In this document: one piece after another, positions 24,269-32,646 of the stretch
Layout of the letters: each line of letters starts with the position of its first letter
Numbering within the stretch: the stretch's first letter is position 1
From: an uncultured Rivibacter sp.
GTDB lineage: Bacteria; Pseudomonadota; Gammaproteobacteria; Burkholderiales; Burkholderiaceae
DNA length: 37,330 nucleotides
Direction of reading: 5' to 3'
Assembly (NCBI GenBank): GCA_946480925.1
Contig: CAMLLU010000059.1
Coordinates: 1 to 37,330, forward strand
Notes under the pieces: model-generated
Databases searched by the model: none
Seen by the model: only the letters and a program-made list of their open reading frames with translations
What the model was told of the DNA's origin: nothing
Made by a program: the position numbers and the translations under genes

Positions 24269-25259
24269 ATTCTTCGGTGTGCCCGCTGGCGTCTTCGGGC
24301 TCCCACAGCTCGCCGGCCGCGGCACGCGTGAGCGCTGCCTGCTCCTTCACCCACTCGGCAAACTGGCACACCTCGGGCCGATGGCGGCTATGTTCGGTCA
24401 CCAGCAGCCAGTAGGCGTAAGGGCTGTGGATGCGGCCATCGATGCCGAAGGGCTCCACCAGCTCGCCGCGCTGCAGCTGCTCGCCCACCAGCCCCACGCG
24501 CGCCAGCGCCACGCCTTGGCCGGCCAGGGCTCCCTGCACCTGCTGGTAGGTGAAGTTGAGGTAGATCCAGCTGCGCGGCTCCAGCTGCGCCTCGCCCTGC
24601 TTGGCCAGCCAGTGCCGCCAGCTCAGGAATTCGGCGCCGGGGCGGTGGTCGTCCTCTTCGAGCAGCGTGTGACGTGCGAGATCGGCGGGGCGCTTGAGCG
24701 GCGGCACCTGGCCGGCTTCGGCCCGCGCCGCCAGCCACGGGCTGATGGCCGGCGTGAGCGTTTCGCCGAACAGCCTGAAGGCCCCTTCAGGCGCCTTCAG
24801 CGGGCTGGTGTAGCGCAGCGCGATGTCGACCTCGGGGTCGTCCAGTGCCACGAGGTGGTCGCTGGCGGCCACGCGGATGTCGATGTCCGGGTGAGCACGC
24901 TGGAAGGCCTCGAGCCGGGGGATGAGCCACAGCGACCCGAACGACGCGAAGGTGGTCACGTTGACGACGCGCCGCCCGCGTGCCTGGCGGATCTGGCGCA
25001 CCGACGCATCCAACCGGTCGAGCGCGGGCACCACGGCCCGCAGCAGCGCGTCTCCCGGGCCGGTGAGCTCGACGTGGCGCGTGCCGCGTGAAAAAAGCGG
25101 CGCACCGAGTTCGTCTTCCAGGCTCTTGATCTGCCGGCTGATGGCCGACTGGGTGAGATTCAGCTCCTCGGCCGCGGCACGGAAGTTCAGCAGCCGCGCC
25201 ACCGCCTCGAAGGCGCGGATGGGGCCGACGTCCAGCGGCCGTTTTCGGATCGTGCTCAC
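24267..25259 (-). CDS. LysR family transcriptional regulator (GcvA-like)
   Basis: A 330-residue LysR regulator. The N-terminal winged HTH (about 9-68) reads PIRAFEAVARLLNFRAAAEELNLTQSAISRQIKSLEDELGAPLFSRG, a textbook LysR motif. The effector domain (about 95-305) has VNVTTFASFGSLWLIPRLEAFQRAHPDIDIRV and EVDIALRY, a pattern typical of GcvA-like members. The start is GTG at 25259, preceded by GAGGGGG. It is divergent from a DUF2917 gene 118 bases away, an arrangement common in this order that suggests the regulator controls that gene. The C-terminal 25 residues extend past the usual domain end. Confidence 0.94.
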   Translation of the reverse strand: MSTIRKRPLDVGPIRAFEAVARLLNFRAAAEELNLTQSAISRQIKSLEDELGAPLFSRGTRHVELTGPGDALLRAVVPALDRLDASVRQIRQARGRRVVNVTTFASFGSLWLIPRLEAFQRAHPDIDIRVAASDHLVALDDPEVDIALRYTSPLKAPEGAFRLFGETLTPAISPWLAARAEAGQVPPLKRPADLARHTLLEEDDHRPGAEFLSWRHWLAKQGEAQLEPRSWIYLNFTYQQVQGALAGQGVALARVGLVGEQLQRGELVEPFGIDGRIHSPYAYWLLVTEHSRHRPEVCQFAEWVKEQAALTRAAAGELWEPEDASGHTEE

Positions 25260-25377
25260 TTGCGAGCCCCCTCACTCATGCTCAGCGCTCATCAATTCGC
25301 CGCAGCGATCTCATTGGACCGGAGGGCTTCCCTCGCCGAAGATTCACTCATACAACGCAGCGGACAAGGAGATAGCG
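25260..25377. promoter_or_regulatory. LysR/DUF2917 divergent control region
   Basis: The 118-base gap between the LysR and DUF2917 starts must contain the LysR binding site and both promoters. TACAAC at 25351-25356 is a possible -10 toward DUF2917. Several CTCAT/TCAT repeats occur, but I could not settle on one T-N11-A site. Confidence 0.35.
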
Positions 25378-25818
25378 ATGAACACCACTTCGATGACGGA
25401 ATTGCAACAATCGAACAGCGCAGTGTGGCAACTGACGCCGGGCCGGTCAAGCACGCTGCCGGCCGTCTCCCGCACCCGCTGGCTGCGCGTGAGCGACGGC
25501 CGGCTGTGGGTCACCGCCAATGGCCGCCTGGGCGGGGCCGTGCCTGACGACGCCTGGGTGCTGCCGGGCCAGGTGCTGGAAGTGCCGGCCGGCGTGGAAG
25601 CGGTGCTCGAAGGCTGGCCGCAGGTGAGCTTCCAGCTGCTGGAAGCCGCGCCGGCAACTCGGCGTCACTTCTTCGCGCTGCGCGCCGCGGGCCGCTTGGC
25701 CGGGGGCTTGCTGGCCCGCTTGGTGGAGCGCGCACGGATCGCCGCTTCGAGCGCCAGCCTCGCCCAGGGCAGCATCAGGGGCGGCGACTCCATGGCCTCC
25801 TGCGGCGGCGTCCAGTAA
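25378..25818 (+). CDS. DUF2917 domain-containing protein
   Basis: A 146-residue protein. The ATG at 25378 follows an excellent AAGGAGATAGCG site. Residues about 15-80 (VWQLTPGRSSTLPAVSRTRWLRVSDGRLWVTANGR, then DDAWVLPGQVLEVPAGVEAVLEGW) match DUF2917, a small beta-rich, possibly cupin-like domain of unknown role. The tail after about residue 90 is basic and Ala-rich. It lies entirely antisense to the 3' end of the convergent TfoX gene: the two coding regions overlap by 154 bases. The tail could be a stop-codon extension rather than part of the ancestral protein. Confidence 0.82.
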   Translation: MNTTSMTELQQSNSAVWQLTPGRSSTLPAVSRTRWLRVSDGRLWVTANGRLGGAVPDDAWVLPGQVLEVPAGVEAVLEGWPQVSFQLLEAAPATRRHFFALRAAGRLAGGLLARLVERARIAASSASLAQGSIRGGDSMASCGGVQ

Positions 25819-26060
25819 CTCATGGTCACCCGCCTGCCCTTGCCTTCGTAGACGAAGGGCTCGCAGCCTGCCTCGCGCCAGCGGGGCAGGCTTTGCGCAT
25901 CGGTCTTCAGGTACAGCCGTTCGTAGGCGATGAGGCCGATCATCACGCCGTCGAGATAGATGCCGTGGCCGCCGAACATGCGGCGTGCGGTGCAGGGCCC
26001 CAACGGGGCCAGCAGTTCCAGGCAGTAGGCAGCGAATTCATCACGTGGGGCGGGGGTCAT
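25665..26060 (-). CDS. TfoX N-terminal domain protein
   Basis: A 131-residue protein with the TfoX_N domain (about 5-100): DEFAAYCLELLAPLGPCTARRMFGGHGIYLDGVMIGLIAYERLYLKTD, then FVYEGKGRRVTMSYW. In gammaproteobacteria TfoX/Sxy promotes competence gene expression, but stand-alone TfoX_N proteins are widespread and mostly uncharacterised. The C-terminus is Lys/Arg/Ala-rich (KRASKPPAKRPAARSAKK), like a nucleic-acid-binding tail. The ATG at 26060 lies at the very edge of a 90-bp repeat element, so the leader and ribosome-binding site are inside the repeat. Its 3' end overlaps the DUF2917 gene by 154 bases. Confidence 0.88.
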   Translation of the reverse strand: MTPAPRDEFAAYCLELLAPLGPCTARRMFGGHGIYLDGVMIGLIAYERLYLKTDAQSLPRWREAGCEPFVYEGKGRRVTMSYWTPPQEAMESPPLMLPWARLALEAAIRARSTKRASKPPAKRPAARSAKK

Positions 26061-26236
26061 GACAGCACCCCGTTCGCCGAATACGGCGATCGACCCTCCG
26101 CGAGGGTCGGGCCTTGCTTGGGGCGGCCCGGCGCGGCGGCCCGGGGGGATGACGACACCCCGCTCGCCGAGTACGGCGATCGACCCTCCGCGAGGGTCGG
26201 GCCTTGCTTGGGACGGCCCGGCGCAGCGGCCCGTGA
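26060..26236. repeat. Tandem pair of a 90-bp palindromic (REP-like) element
   Basis: Two copies with a period of exactly 90 bases. Each starts ATGACxxCACCCC, then has a stem TCGCCG/CGGCGA with loop AATA or AGTA (26074-26089 and 26164-26179), a second stem CGACCCTC/GAGGGTCG, then GGCCTTGCTTGGG and GC-rich GCGGCCCG-type sequence. A third copy in inverted orientation lies at about 36078-36170. Confidence 0.8.
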
Positions 26237-26414
26237 CAGGCCGGTTGACGCTGGATGTTTCATGGGGCCGCTTGATACCACAGCGTGGCACGCATGCGGT
26301 GCTGCCCCTGCGCCGCCACGGTCTTGCATGTGACGGCACGCCGCCTTTGCCGCGCCGCCGTAACGTAGCGCCCCCTGAGCAAGACCCCCTCATCGACAAC
26401 AAGGAGAAGGACCG
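26237..26414. other. Remainder of the TfoX / metallo-hydrolase gap
   Basis: Together with the tandem repeat this is a stretch of 354 bases without a gene. Outside the repeat I see no gene, RNA or clear promoter. TTGACG occurs at about 26244-26249, but no -10 is found at the right distance. Confidence 0.4.
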
Positions 26415-27398
26415 ATGCTTCCCGAACGAATCACTCATTGGGCCCGCGGCACCCTTGCCGCGTTGGCGCTCACGACTGCCGCCGCCGGCAGCGCGCTGGC
26501 CGACGCGCCGCAACAGAAGACACAGGTGCCCGGCTGGTACCGCACGATGGTGGGCGATTTCGAAGTGACCGCGCTGTACGACGGCTACATCGACCTCGAC
26601 CCGGCCGCCTTGCTGAAATTCACCAGGCCCGGCGAGATCCAGCGCGGCATGGACCGCAACTTCCTCACCGGCAAGACCATCCAGACCTCGGTCAACGGCT
26701 ACCTGGTGAACACCGGGCAGCAGCTGATCCTCGTGGATGCCGGCGCGCAGCAGATGTTCGGCCCCACGCTGGGCAAGCTGGCCGACAACCTGAAGGCTGC
26801 CGGCTACGACCCGGCCCAGGTGGATCTCGTGCTCATCACCCACCTGCATGCCGACCACGTAGGCGGCGTGCTGGCCGCCGACGGCCAGCCGCTGTTCCCG
26901 AAGGCGCAGGTCATGGTCACGCAGCCCGAGGCGGACTTCTGGCTCAGCGACGCGAAGATGCAAGCCGCGCCGAAGGAGATGCAGGGCTTCTTCCAGATGG
27001 CGAAGACGGCCGTGGCGCCCTACCAGGCGGCCGGCCGCGTGAAGCTGTTCGCCCCCAACGAGCAGATCGCCCCCGGCGTGAAGGCCGTGGCCACCGGCCA
27101 CACGCCCGGCCACAGCAGCTATCTGTTCGAGTCCAAGGGCCAGAAAATGTTGGTGATGGGCGACATGGTGCACATCGGCGCGGTGCAGTTCGCGCGGCCC
27201 GAAGTGGCGATGGCCTTCGACACCGACAACCAGCCGGCCATCGCGTCGCGCAAGGCCATGTGGGCGCAGGCGGCGAAGGAAAAGTGGCTGCTGGCCGGCG
27301 CGCACGTGAGCTTCCCCGGACTGGGCCACGTGCGGTCCGAAGGGCGCGGCTATGCGTGGGTGCCGGTGGACTACTCGCCGATCCGCAGCGACAAGTGA
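26415..27398 (+). CDS. Exported metallo-beta-lactamase-fold hydrolase
   Basis: A 327-residue protein with AAGGAGAAGGA upstream of the ATG. A signal peptide with a likely cleavage after ALA (residue 29; SALA then DAPQQ) sends it to the periplasm. The dinuclear zinc site is complete: HLHADH at 143-148, H229 in GHTPGHS, D250 in MGDMVH and a late His near 297 or 305. The GYLVNTGQQLILVDAGA and MVTQPEADFW segments recall the methyl parathion hydrolase/AHL lactonase group, so a lactonase or esterase is possible; the substrate is not known. A TonB-energised or folate role is not implied by its neighbours. Its stop is six bases from the convergent DUF5329 gene. Confidence 0.9.
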   Translation: MLPERITHWARGTLAALALTTAAAGSALADAPQQKTQVPGWYRTMVGDFEVTALYDGYIDLDPAALLKFTRPGEIQRGMDRNFLTGKTIQTSVNGYLVNTGQQLILVDAGAQQMFGPTLGKLADNLKAAGYDPAQVDLVLITHLHADHVGGVLAADGQPLFPKAQVMVTQPEADFWLSDAKMQAAPKEMQGFFQMAKTAVAPYQAAGRVKLFAPNEQIAPGVKAVATGHTPGHSSYLFESKGQKMLVMGDMVHIGAVQFARPEVAMAFDTDNQPAIASRKAMWAQAAKEKWLLAGAHVSFPGLGHVRSEGRGYAWVPVDYSPIRSDK

Positions 27399-27404
27399 CG
27401 AGCC

Positions 27405-27800
27405 TCAGCGCTGGCCTTGCGCTCGTTGCCGGGCCAGCGCCTCGGTGAGCCAGGCCGCGCTGGGCTGGGCCGGTGCCTGGCCGCAGCGCACCTGGTAGGG
27501 CCGGCCGGTCGTGCTGCTGCGCGAGGCGGCCAGCTCGATGAAGATTTCTGCGCTGGGCACCGGTGTGCGCTCCACGACCGCACGGTACTTGCGCTCGATG
27601 TGGACGCGTGCAGCCGGCGCTTCATGCCATGTGCCGTTGCGCTCGAAGCGGCAGCCGGAGCGCTCGATGTGGTCGAGCAGCGCTGCAATCTCCCGTACAG
27701 CCGCGGCCGGCGTGGCTTGCTGGGCCGCCCCCAGGCTGGCCGCAGAGGCCAGCGCGACCAGGATCACGCCATAGGCGACCAGCACTGCACGGTTGGGCAT
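27405..27800 (-). CDS. DUF5329 family exported protein
   Basis: A 131-residue protein. The start at 27800 has GAGGTGACG upstream and gives a signal peptide (MPNRAVLVAYGVILVALASAASLGAAQQ). The mature part matches DUF5329: EIAALLDHIERSGCRFERNGTW, HIERKYRAVVERTPVPSAEIFIELAASRSSTTGRPY and VRCG, with two cysteines that may form a disulfide. The function is unknown. It starts four bases after the stop of the second metallo-beta-lactamase gene, so the two are probably one operon. Confidence 0.88.
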   Translation of the reverse strand: MPNRAVLVAYGVILVALASAASLGAAQQATPAAAVREIAALLDHIERSGCRFERNGTWHEAPAARVHIERKYRAVVERTPVPSAEIFIELAASRSSTTGRPYQVRCGQAPAQPSAAWLTEALARQRAQGQR

Positions 27801-27804
27801 GACG

Positions 27805-28986
27805 TCACCTCGTGTGTTGCCTCGTGTCGTTGGCTGTGGCCGACAAGGCGGGGGCCGGCTGTTCCGGGCGGCCACCCAGCGGCCGCGTCTCGCCGATCGC
27901 CATGACCCACAACGCGTCGTCGCTCATCCCCGCGGCGCGGCCGGCAGCAAGGAAGCGCTGCGGCGGCTCGAACGGCGGCTCGGTGGTCAGCACGATGGTG
28001 CCCCAGTGCATGGCGACCAGCCGGCTGGCCTGCAGGTCGCGGCCCAGCGCCACGGCCTCTTCGGGGTCCACGTGCACGTGCGACATCACCTGCCGCGGTG
28101 CATACGCACCGATGGGCAGCAGCGCCGCGTCCACCGGCCCGATGCGCTCGCGTAGCGCCTTGAAGGCCGTGGGGTGGTAGGCGGTGTCGCCGGCAAAGAA
28201 GACGCGCCTGTCGTTCGCCTCGAAGACGTATCCGGCCCACAGCGTGGCATCGCGGTCGAACAGCCCGCGGCCCGAAAAGTGGATGGCCGGCGCGGCCGCC
28301 ACGCGCAGCGCCCCTACCTGCAGCGCATCGCCCCAGCTCAGCTCGTGCACCTGCGCGAATCCGAGGTCGCGCACCAGCGGGCCCACGCCCATCGGCACCA
28401 CCAGTTGCGTCAAGCTTTTGCCGGGCAGTTGCTGCAGCGTGCGCAGGTCGAGGTGGTCGTAGTGGTTGTGCGAGACCACCACCACGTCGATCGGCGGCAG
28501 GTCTTCGATGGCGAGGCCCGGGCCTGCGAAACGCCTGGGCCCGACACTCGAGAATGGCGACGCGGCCTCGGTGAGGAAGGGATCGGTCAGCACGGTCCTG
28601 TCGCCCAGGCGCACCAGGAAGGAGGCGTGGCCCAGCCAGGTGAGGCTGTCGTCGCCGCGACGCTGCGCCGCCAGGGCCGCAAGCGCCTGCTCGCGCGGCA
28701 GCACGTGGCCGGGCGGCACGGGTGGCTGGGTCTGCTCACGACTGGCTGTCATGAAGTTCCACCACAGTGACGCCACGTCGCGCCAGCTCGACTCGTCGGG
28801 CGGGCTGCCTTCGGGGTTGCGCCAGCGCTTGCCTTCGACCTGCGGGGCTGGGGCGCTGCCGGGCGCTTCGGCAGCCGCCACGTCGCCAGGCGGCGCCGCA
28901 CAGGCGACCTGCATCGAGGCCAGCGCAGCCATCAGCGTCGAACGTGGTGCGCTGGCAGCAGCGCGGGCAATCGGGCGGGACTTCAT
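27805..28986 (-). CDS. Metallo-beta-lactamase-fold protein, UlaG/NAPE-PLD-like
   Basis: A 393-residue protein. The N-terminus (MKSRPIARAAASAPRSTLMAALASMQVACA) looks like an export signal, perhaps of a lipoprotein (Cys29). The body has LGHASFLVRLGDRTVLTDPFL (about 118-138), the zinc motif HNHYDHLD (173-180), FFAGDTAYHP, SHVHVDPEEAV and MHWGTI. This HxHxDH with early LGHAS pattern marks the COG2220 group that includes UlaG and NAPE-PLD, so a phosphodiesterase or lactonase is plausible. It differs in sequence from the other MBL protein 0.4 kb away and is not a recent duplicate. It is divergent from the 5-formyl-THF cyclo-ligase gene. Confidence 0.9.
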   Translation of the reverse strand: MKSRPIARAAASAPRSTLMAALASMQVACAAPPGDVAAAEAPGSAPAPQVEGKRWRNPEGSPPDESSWRDVASLWWNFMTASREQTQPPVPPGHVLPREQALAALAAQRRGDDSLTWLGHASFLVRLGDRTVLTDPFLTEAASPFSSVGPRRFAGPGLAIEDLPPIDVVVVSHNHYDHLDLRTLQQLPGKSLTQLVVPMGVGPLVRDLGFAQVHELSWGDALQVGALRVAAAPAIHFSGRGLFDRDATLWAGYVFEANDRRVFFAGDTAYHPTAFKALRERIGPVDAALLPIGAYAPRQVMSHVHVDPEEAVALGRDLQASRLVAMHWGTIVLTTEPPFEPPQRFLAAGRAAGMSDDALWVMAIGETRPLGGRPEQPAPALSATANDTRQHTR

Positions 28987-29142
28987 GGCGTCGGGGAGCC
29001 TGTTCAACACGAGAAGGCCGCATGCTGCGCGGCGACGTTTAGGAAGTGTTTGGGGCCTGTTGGCGCCGGTGCCGGGCACAATGCCTTCAGCACAGGCACA
29101 ACACGAGCCCGCGCACGCGAAATCGACTCAGCGAGACCCGCG

Positions 29143-29763
29143 ATGACCCTGCCGTTCGACCCCCTCAAGCCCACCCGCGACAAGGCCGTGATGCGCAAGC
29201 TGCTGCAGGCCGAACGCCAGCAGATGGTGGACCGCCAGCAGCGTGCCGACCAGCTGCAGGACGTGTTGCGCATCTGGCTCACCGGGCGACCCGACGTGAC
29301 GGTGGGCGCCTACTGGCCCATCAAGGGCGAGTTCGACCCGCTACCGGCCCTCTACCGCTGGACCGAAGGCGCCGGCAAGGGCGAAGAAGGCGCCGGCCCG
29401 CCGCGGCGCATCGGCCTGCCGGTGATCAACCGCGAGACCAGGCAGTTGCGCTTCCACGCCTGGTACCCCGGCTGCCCGATGGAGAACGACGTCTTCGACA
29501 TCCCCAAACCCAAAGGCACCGACGTGCTGCTGCCCACGCTGCTGCTGGTGCCCTGCGTGGGCTTTGGCCCCAAGGGTGTGCGGCTGGGTTATGGCGGCGG
29601 CTTCTACGACCGCACGCTGGCGGCACTGACGCCGCGGCCCTTCACCGTGGGCGTGGGATACGCCCACGGCCATGTGCCCTGGCTGGAAGCCGAGGCGCAC
29701 GACGTGCCGCTCGACGCGATGCTCACCGAAGAGGGCGTGGCCTGGGAGCGCGAAGGCGGCTGA
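29143..29763 (+). CDS. 5-formyltetrahydrofolate cyclo-ligase
   Basis: The enzyme (YgfA/MTHFS family) converts 5-formyl-THF to 5,10-methenyl-THF with ATP, returning a storage folate to use. The 206-residue length is normal. Near the N-terminus KPTRDKAVMRKLLQAERQ supplies the basic ATP-binding residues; VGAYWPIKGEFD is the early substrate strand; GFGPKGVRLGYGGGFYDRTL (about 141-160) is the diagnostic phosphate-binding loop. The start at 29143 was chosen from the family N-terminus; no strong Shine-Dalgarno is visible. In many proteobacteria the 6S RNA gene precedes this gene, but I see no 6S-like fold in the 156-base upstream gap. A convergent TonB receptor gene lies 39 bases after its stop. Confidence 0.93.
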   Translation: MTLPFDPLKPTRDKAVMRKLLQAERQQMVDRQQRADQLQDVLRIWLTGRPDVTVGAYWPIKGEFDPLPALYRWTEGAGKGEEGAGPPRRIGLPVINRETRQLRFHAWYPGCPMENDVFDIPKPKGTDVLLPTLLLVPCVGFGPKGVRLGYGGGFYDRTLAALTPRPFTVGVGYAHGHVPWLEAEAHDVPLDAMLTEEGVAWEREGG

Positions 29764-29802
29764 AGGCCTGGAGCAGGCGTCCGGCGCCTGCCCTGTGCTT
29801 GC

Positions 29803-32460
29803 TCACCAGAACGTGTAGCGCGCGCTCACCGAGACGAAGCGGCCCAGTTGGTTGTGGTACGCCGACCGGTACAGCGTGAAGTCGCTCGCCGCGCGCTCGT
29901 CCAACGGGGCCTGGCGGTTGTCGATGTTCTGGACCTTGAGGCCGAGCTCCAGGTTCTTGATGCCCTTGTAGCCCACGAAGAGATCCGCGGTCATCCAGGA
30001 CTCGACGCGGCATAGGCCGGGGGTCGTGCTCTCGTAGGGGCACACCGTGTCGATGGGCGAGAAAGCGCGCGAGTAGCCGCCGATGTAGTTCCACGTGAGC
30101 GACGTCGTCCACGCACCGTATTCCCAGGTACCGCCGAGCGTGTACCGCTCCCTGGGCTGCAGGTAGGTGCCTGCGTAGTCCACCTCTTCCGCGTCCGCCA
30201 CCGGCCGGACCTTGTAGCGCGGCATGCGGTTGTAGGTGCCGGCGAGCGTGAGGGTGCCCAGCTCGCCGAGCGGCCAGCGGTTCTTCACGTCGATGTCGTA
30301 GCCGCGCACCATGGTCGAGCCGAGGTTGGTCAACAGCAGGTTGAGCCGCTCGATCTGGTTGGTGGCCGGGTCGCGCTGCACGTAGCCGGGGTATTCGGAC
30401 TCGTGCGCGAGCAGGTAGTCCGGGTCCATGGTGCTGATCTCGTTGCGGCGCTTGATGCGATAGAAGTCCAGCGAAACGCTCAGGCGATCCGTCGGCTCGA
30501 ACACCAGGCCCACCGTGAAGCTTTTGGACGTCTCGGCCTTGAGGTGCTGGTTGGCGCCCTGCAGCGCGGCCACCGTCACGTTGCAGTTGTCGTTGGGCGC
30601 GCCCACAGGGTCGGGGCACAGCTGCGGATCACGAATGTCACTGTAGAAGCTGGTCACCGGCGTGCCCGAAGTCTCGACCAGCGAGGGAGCCCGGAATCCT
30701 TTGGAATAGGTGCCGCGCAAGGCCAGGTTCGAGACAGGCTTCCACTTCAGGCCGACCTTGGGCGTGGTGGCGGAGCCGAAGTCGCTGTAGCGGTCCACCC
30801 GCACGGCGAACTGCGTCTCCAGCGTCTTGGCGATGGGCGCGGACAGCTCGGCGAAGAACGCCGAAATGTTGCGCTGCCCGTCCGCGGCCGCTGCGCCCAG
30901 CACGCTGATCTCGCCGGCCGCCGTCAGCGGGTCGGGCGTGCTCCTGAACGTTTCGCGGCGGAAATCCGCGCCCACGGCAATGCCCATCGGCCCGCCGGCA
31001 AGCCGCCCGAACTGCCGGGAGCCATGCACGTCGAGCGAGCTCATCGAAGTGACGCCACTGTCGCGCAAGGTCGGGTAGAGCCGGGCCATGAGTCCTGCGT
31101 CGTTGGCCGCCGGGTTGCCGAAGACGAAGCTGTCGCGCGCCATGCCCGTGCTCGGATCGAGCACTTCGTTGAGCAGCACGGCATCGCGCAGGTAGCCGGT
31201 GTAGACGAGTTTGGTCTTGGAGCGCGAATACACAGCCGCGCTCTCCACGTCCCACTCCGCCAGGGCGGTGCGCATGCCCAGCGTGGCTCGCTGTGTGTCG
31301 CTCTTGGTCGTGGTGCTGTTCGGCACGTCGCCGAACCGGTAGCGCAGGCCGACCGTCTGCCCGAACGGGTTCTGCGGGTGGGTGGCCGAAAGCGGGATGT
31401 AGTCCTGCGACAGCGTTCCGGTCGCGAAGTAGGTGCTGCTGTTGTACGACGGCCCCGCTTGCTCGATGGTGGAACGCGTGAAGATCGCATCAGCGAACAG
31501 CTGCGTTTGCGCACTCAGCTCGGCCACGCCGCCCATCACTAGGTGGTCACGCGTGGTCTTGGCCTGGATGTCCTGGTAGCGCACATGGTCGTAGGCGCAG
31601 CGGCCATCGACCGGAGAGGTCTGATCATCGACCGGTGCGCAACCCGCCATGGGCCCGAGGAAAGCACCGTCATCCACGGCCTCGTAGAGATTGCCGGGCA
31701 TCGAGTACGACGAGCGCCTGTCGGTGAGACCGAACCGCCGGAAGTCTGCGGTGCGCGTGTTCGGCCGCTCGCTGGCCTTGATGGCTTCGCGCGAGGCATG
31801 TTCGTAGCTGGCGAACACGTTGTACTTGTCACTGTCCAGCGAGCCCTTGCCGATGGTGAAGCCCGCGCTCGAGGTGGTGCCGTCGCCATAGGACGTCTGG
31901 CCGATCGAGCCGTGCGTGCGGAAGCCGGTGAATTCCTTGCGCAGGATCACGTTGACCACGCCGGCCATGGCGTCGGAGCCATACAGGGCCGAGGCGCCGT
32001 CGAGCAGGATGTCGATCCGATCGACGGCATCGAGCGGGATGGCGTTGACGTCGACGAAGGTCTGCTGACCTCCCTGGGCAAAGCCATAGGGCGTGACGCG
32101 CCGCCCGTTGATCAGCACCAGGGTCGCTTGCGCACCGAGGCCGCGCAGCGAAACGCTGCCGGCACCGGGGCTGAAGCTGGCGATCGCGTTCTCGTCGAAG
32201 GCGCCCGCGTTGTTGGCGGGCAAGGACTTGAGCAGCTCGGTGACCGTCATCGCACCCGAGCGTTCGATCGCGTCGCGCGTGATCACCTGCACGGGAACAG
32301 GCGACTCCGCATCCACGCGCTTGATGCGCGAGCCGGTGACTTCGATCCTTTCCAGCTTCCGAGCCGGCTCTGCCGGCTGCTGCTGGGCAGCAGCCGCGAA
32401 GGCCACACCTCCCGCACACAGGGCCGCTGCTGCCCTGCCGACCTGCTTCAAACGAAACAT
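29803..32460 (-). CDS. TonB-dependent receptor with large barrel
   Basis: An 885-residue outer-membrane receptor. The start at 32460 has GAGGG upstream and gives a signal peptide ending AFAAAAQQ. The plug (about 35-165) reads LERIEVTGSRIKRVDAESPVPVQVI, TVTELLKSLPANNAG, VSLRGLGAQATLVLINGRRV and IDILLDGASALYGSDAMAGVVNVIL. This 'GSRI...SPVPV...LPAN' type is common among large receptors of betaproteobacteria and Xanthomonas and is not tied to a single ligand. The barrel ends in the aromatic VSARYTFW. It is unrelated in detail to the other TonB receptor here. It is transcribed alone, after the metF terminator; a 16-bp palindrome lies 31 bases upstream of the start. Confidence 0.93.
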   Translation of the reverse strand: MFRLKQVGRAAAALCAGGVAFAAAAQQQPAEPARKLERIEVTGSRIKRVDAESPVPVQVITRDAIERSGAMTVTELLKSLPANNAGAFDENAIASFSPGAGSVSLRGLGAQATLVLINGRRVTPYGFAQGGQQTFVDVNAIPLDAVDRIDILLDGASALYGSDAMAGVVNVILRKEFTGFRTHGSIGQTSYGDGTTSSAGFTIGKGSLDSDKYNVFASYEHASREAIKASERPNTRTADFRRFGLTDRRSSYSMPGNLYEAVDDGAFLGPMAGCAPVDDQTSPVDGRCAYDHVRYQDIQAKTTRDHLVMGGVAELSAQTQLFADAIFTRSTIEQAGPSYNSSTYFATGTLSQDYIPLSATHPQNPFGQTVGLRYRFGDVPNSTTTKSDTQRATLGMRTALAEWDVESAAVYSRSKTKLVYTGYLRDAVLLNEVLDPSTGMARDSFVFGNPAANDAGLMARLYPTLRDSGVTSMSSLDVHGSRQFGRLAGGPMGIAVGADFRRETFRSTPDPLTAAGEISVLGAAAADGQRNISAFFAELSAPIAKTLETQFAVRVDRYSDFGSATTPKVGLKWKPVSNLALRGTYSKGFRAPSLVETSGTPVTSFYSDIRDPQLCPDPVGAPNDNCNVTVAALQGANQHLKAETSKSFTVGLVFEPTDRLSVSLDFYRIKRRNEISTMDPDYLLAHESEYPGYVQRDPATNQIERLNLLLTNLGSTMVRGYDIDVKNRWPLGELGTLTLAGTYNRMPRYKVRPVADAEEVDYAGTYLQPRERYTLGGTWEYGAWTTSLTWNYIGGYSRAFSPIDTVCPYESTTPGLCRVESWMTADLFVGYKGIKNLELGLKVQNIDNRQAPLDERAASDFTLYRSAYHNQLGRFVSVSARYTFW

Positions 32461-32490
32461 CGCATCCCTCTTCAATTGCGCAGGCCCGGA

Positions 32491-32506
32491 TTCTCTTGTT
32501 CGAGAA
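32491..32506. promoter_or_regulatory. Short palindrome upstream of the second TonB receptor
   Basis: TTCTC and GAGAA with a six-base spacer, 31 bases upstream of the start codon. It is a possible operator, but five-base arms are short and no matching regulator gene is adjacent. Confidence 0.25.
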
Positions 32507-32605
32507 AGCGGGGGGGATGAAGAGTTGCGCCTCACCAACGCCGCGAACGAGAAATAGTGCGGCTCACGGCCATACGACCGTTCGCCATGCCAACGCGAAG
32601 GTGTG

Positions 32606-32635
32606 AGAAGAAAACCACCGGCCATGCGCCGGTGG
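32606..32635 (-). terminator. Intrinsic terminator after metF
   Basis: On the minus strand CCACCGGC pairs with GCCGGTGG (eight base pairs, five-base loop) and is followed by TTTTCTTCT. It starts 11 bases after the metF stop codon and closes the ahcY-tlyA-metF block. Confidence 0.88.
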
Positions 32636-32646
32636 GCTGAGTGGTG

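Noticed and set aside
28987..29142. Possible 6S RNA gene upstream of the 5-formyl-THF cyclo-ligase gene
   Set aside because: 6S RNA often precedes this gene in proteobacteria, but the gap is only 156 bases and I found no long closed stem with a central bubble.
32461..32646. Cobalamin or other metabolite riboswitch before the second TonB receptor
   Set aside because: No B12-box or conserved riboswitch core is present; the region holds the metF terminator and one small palindrome.
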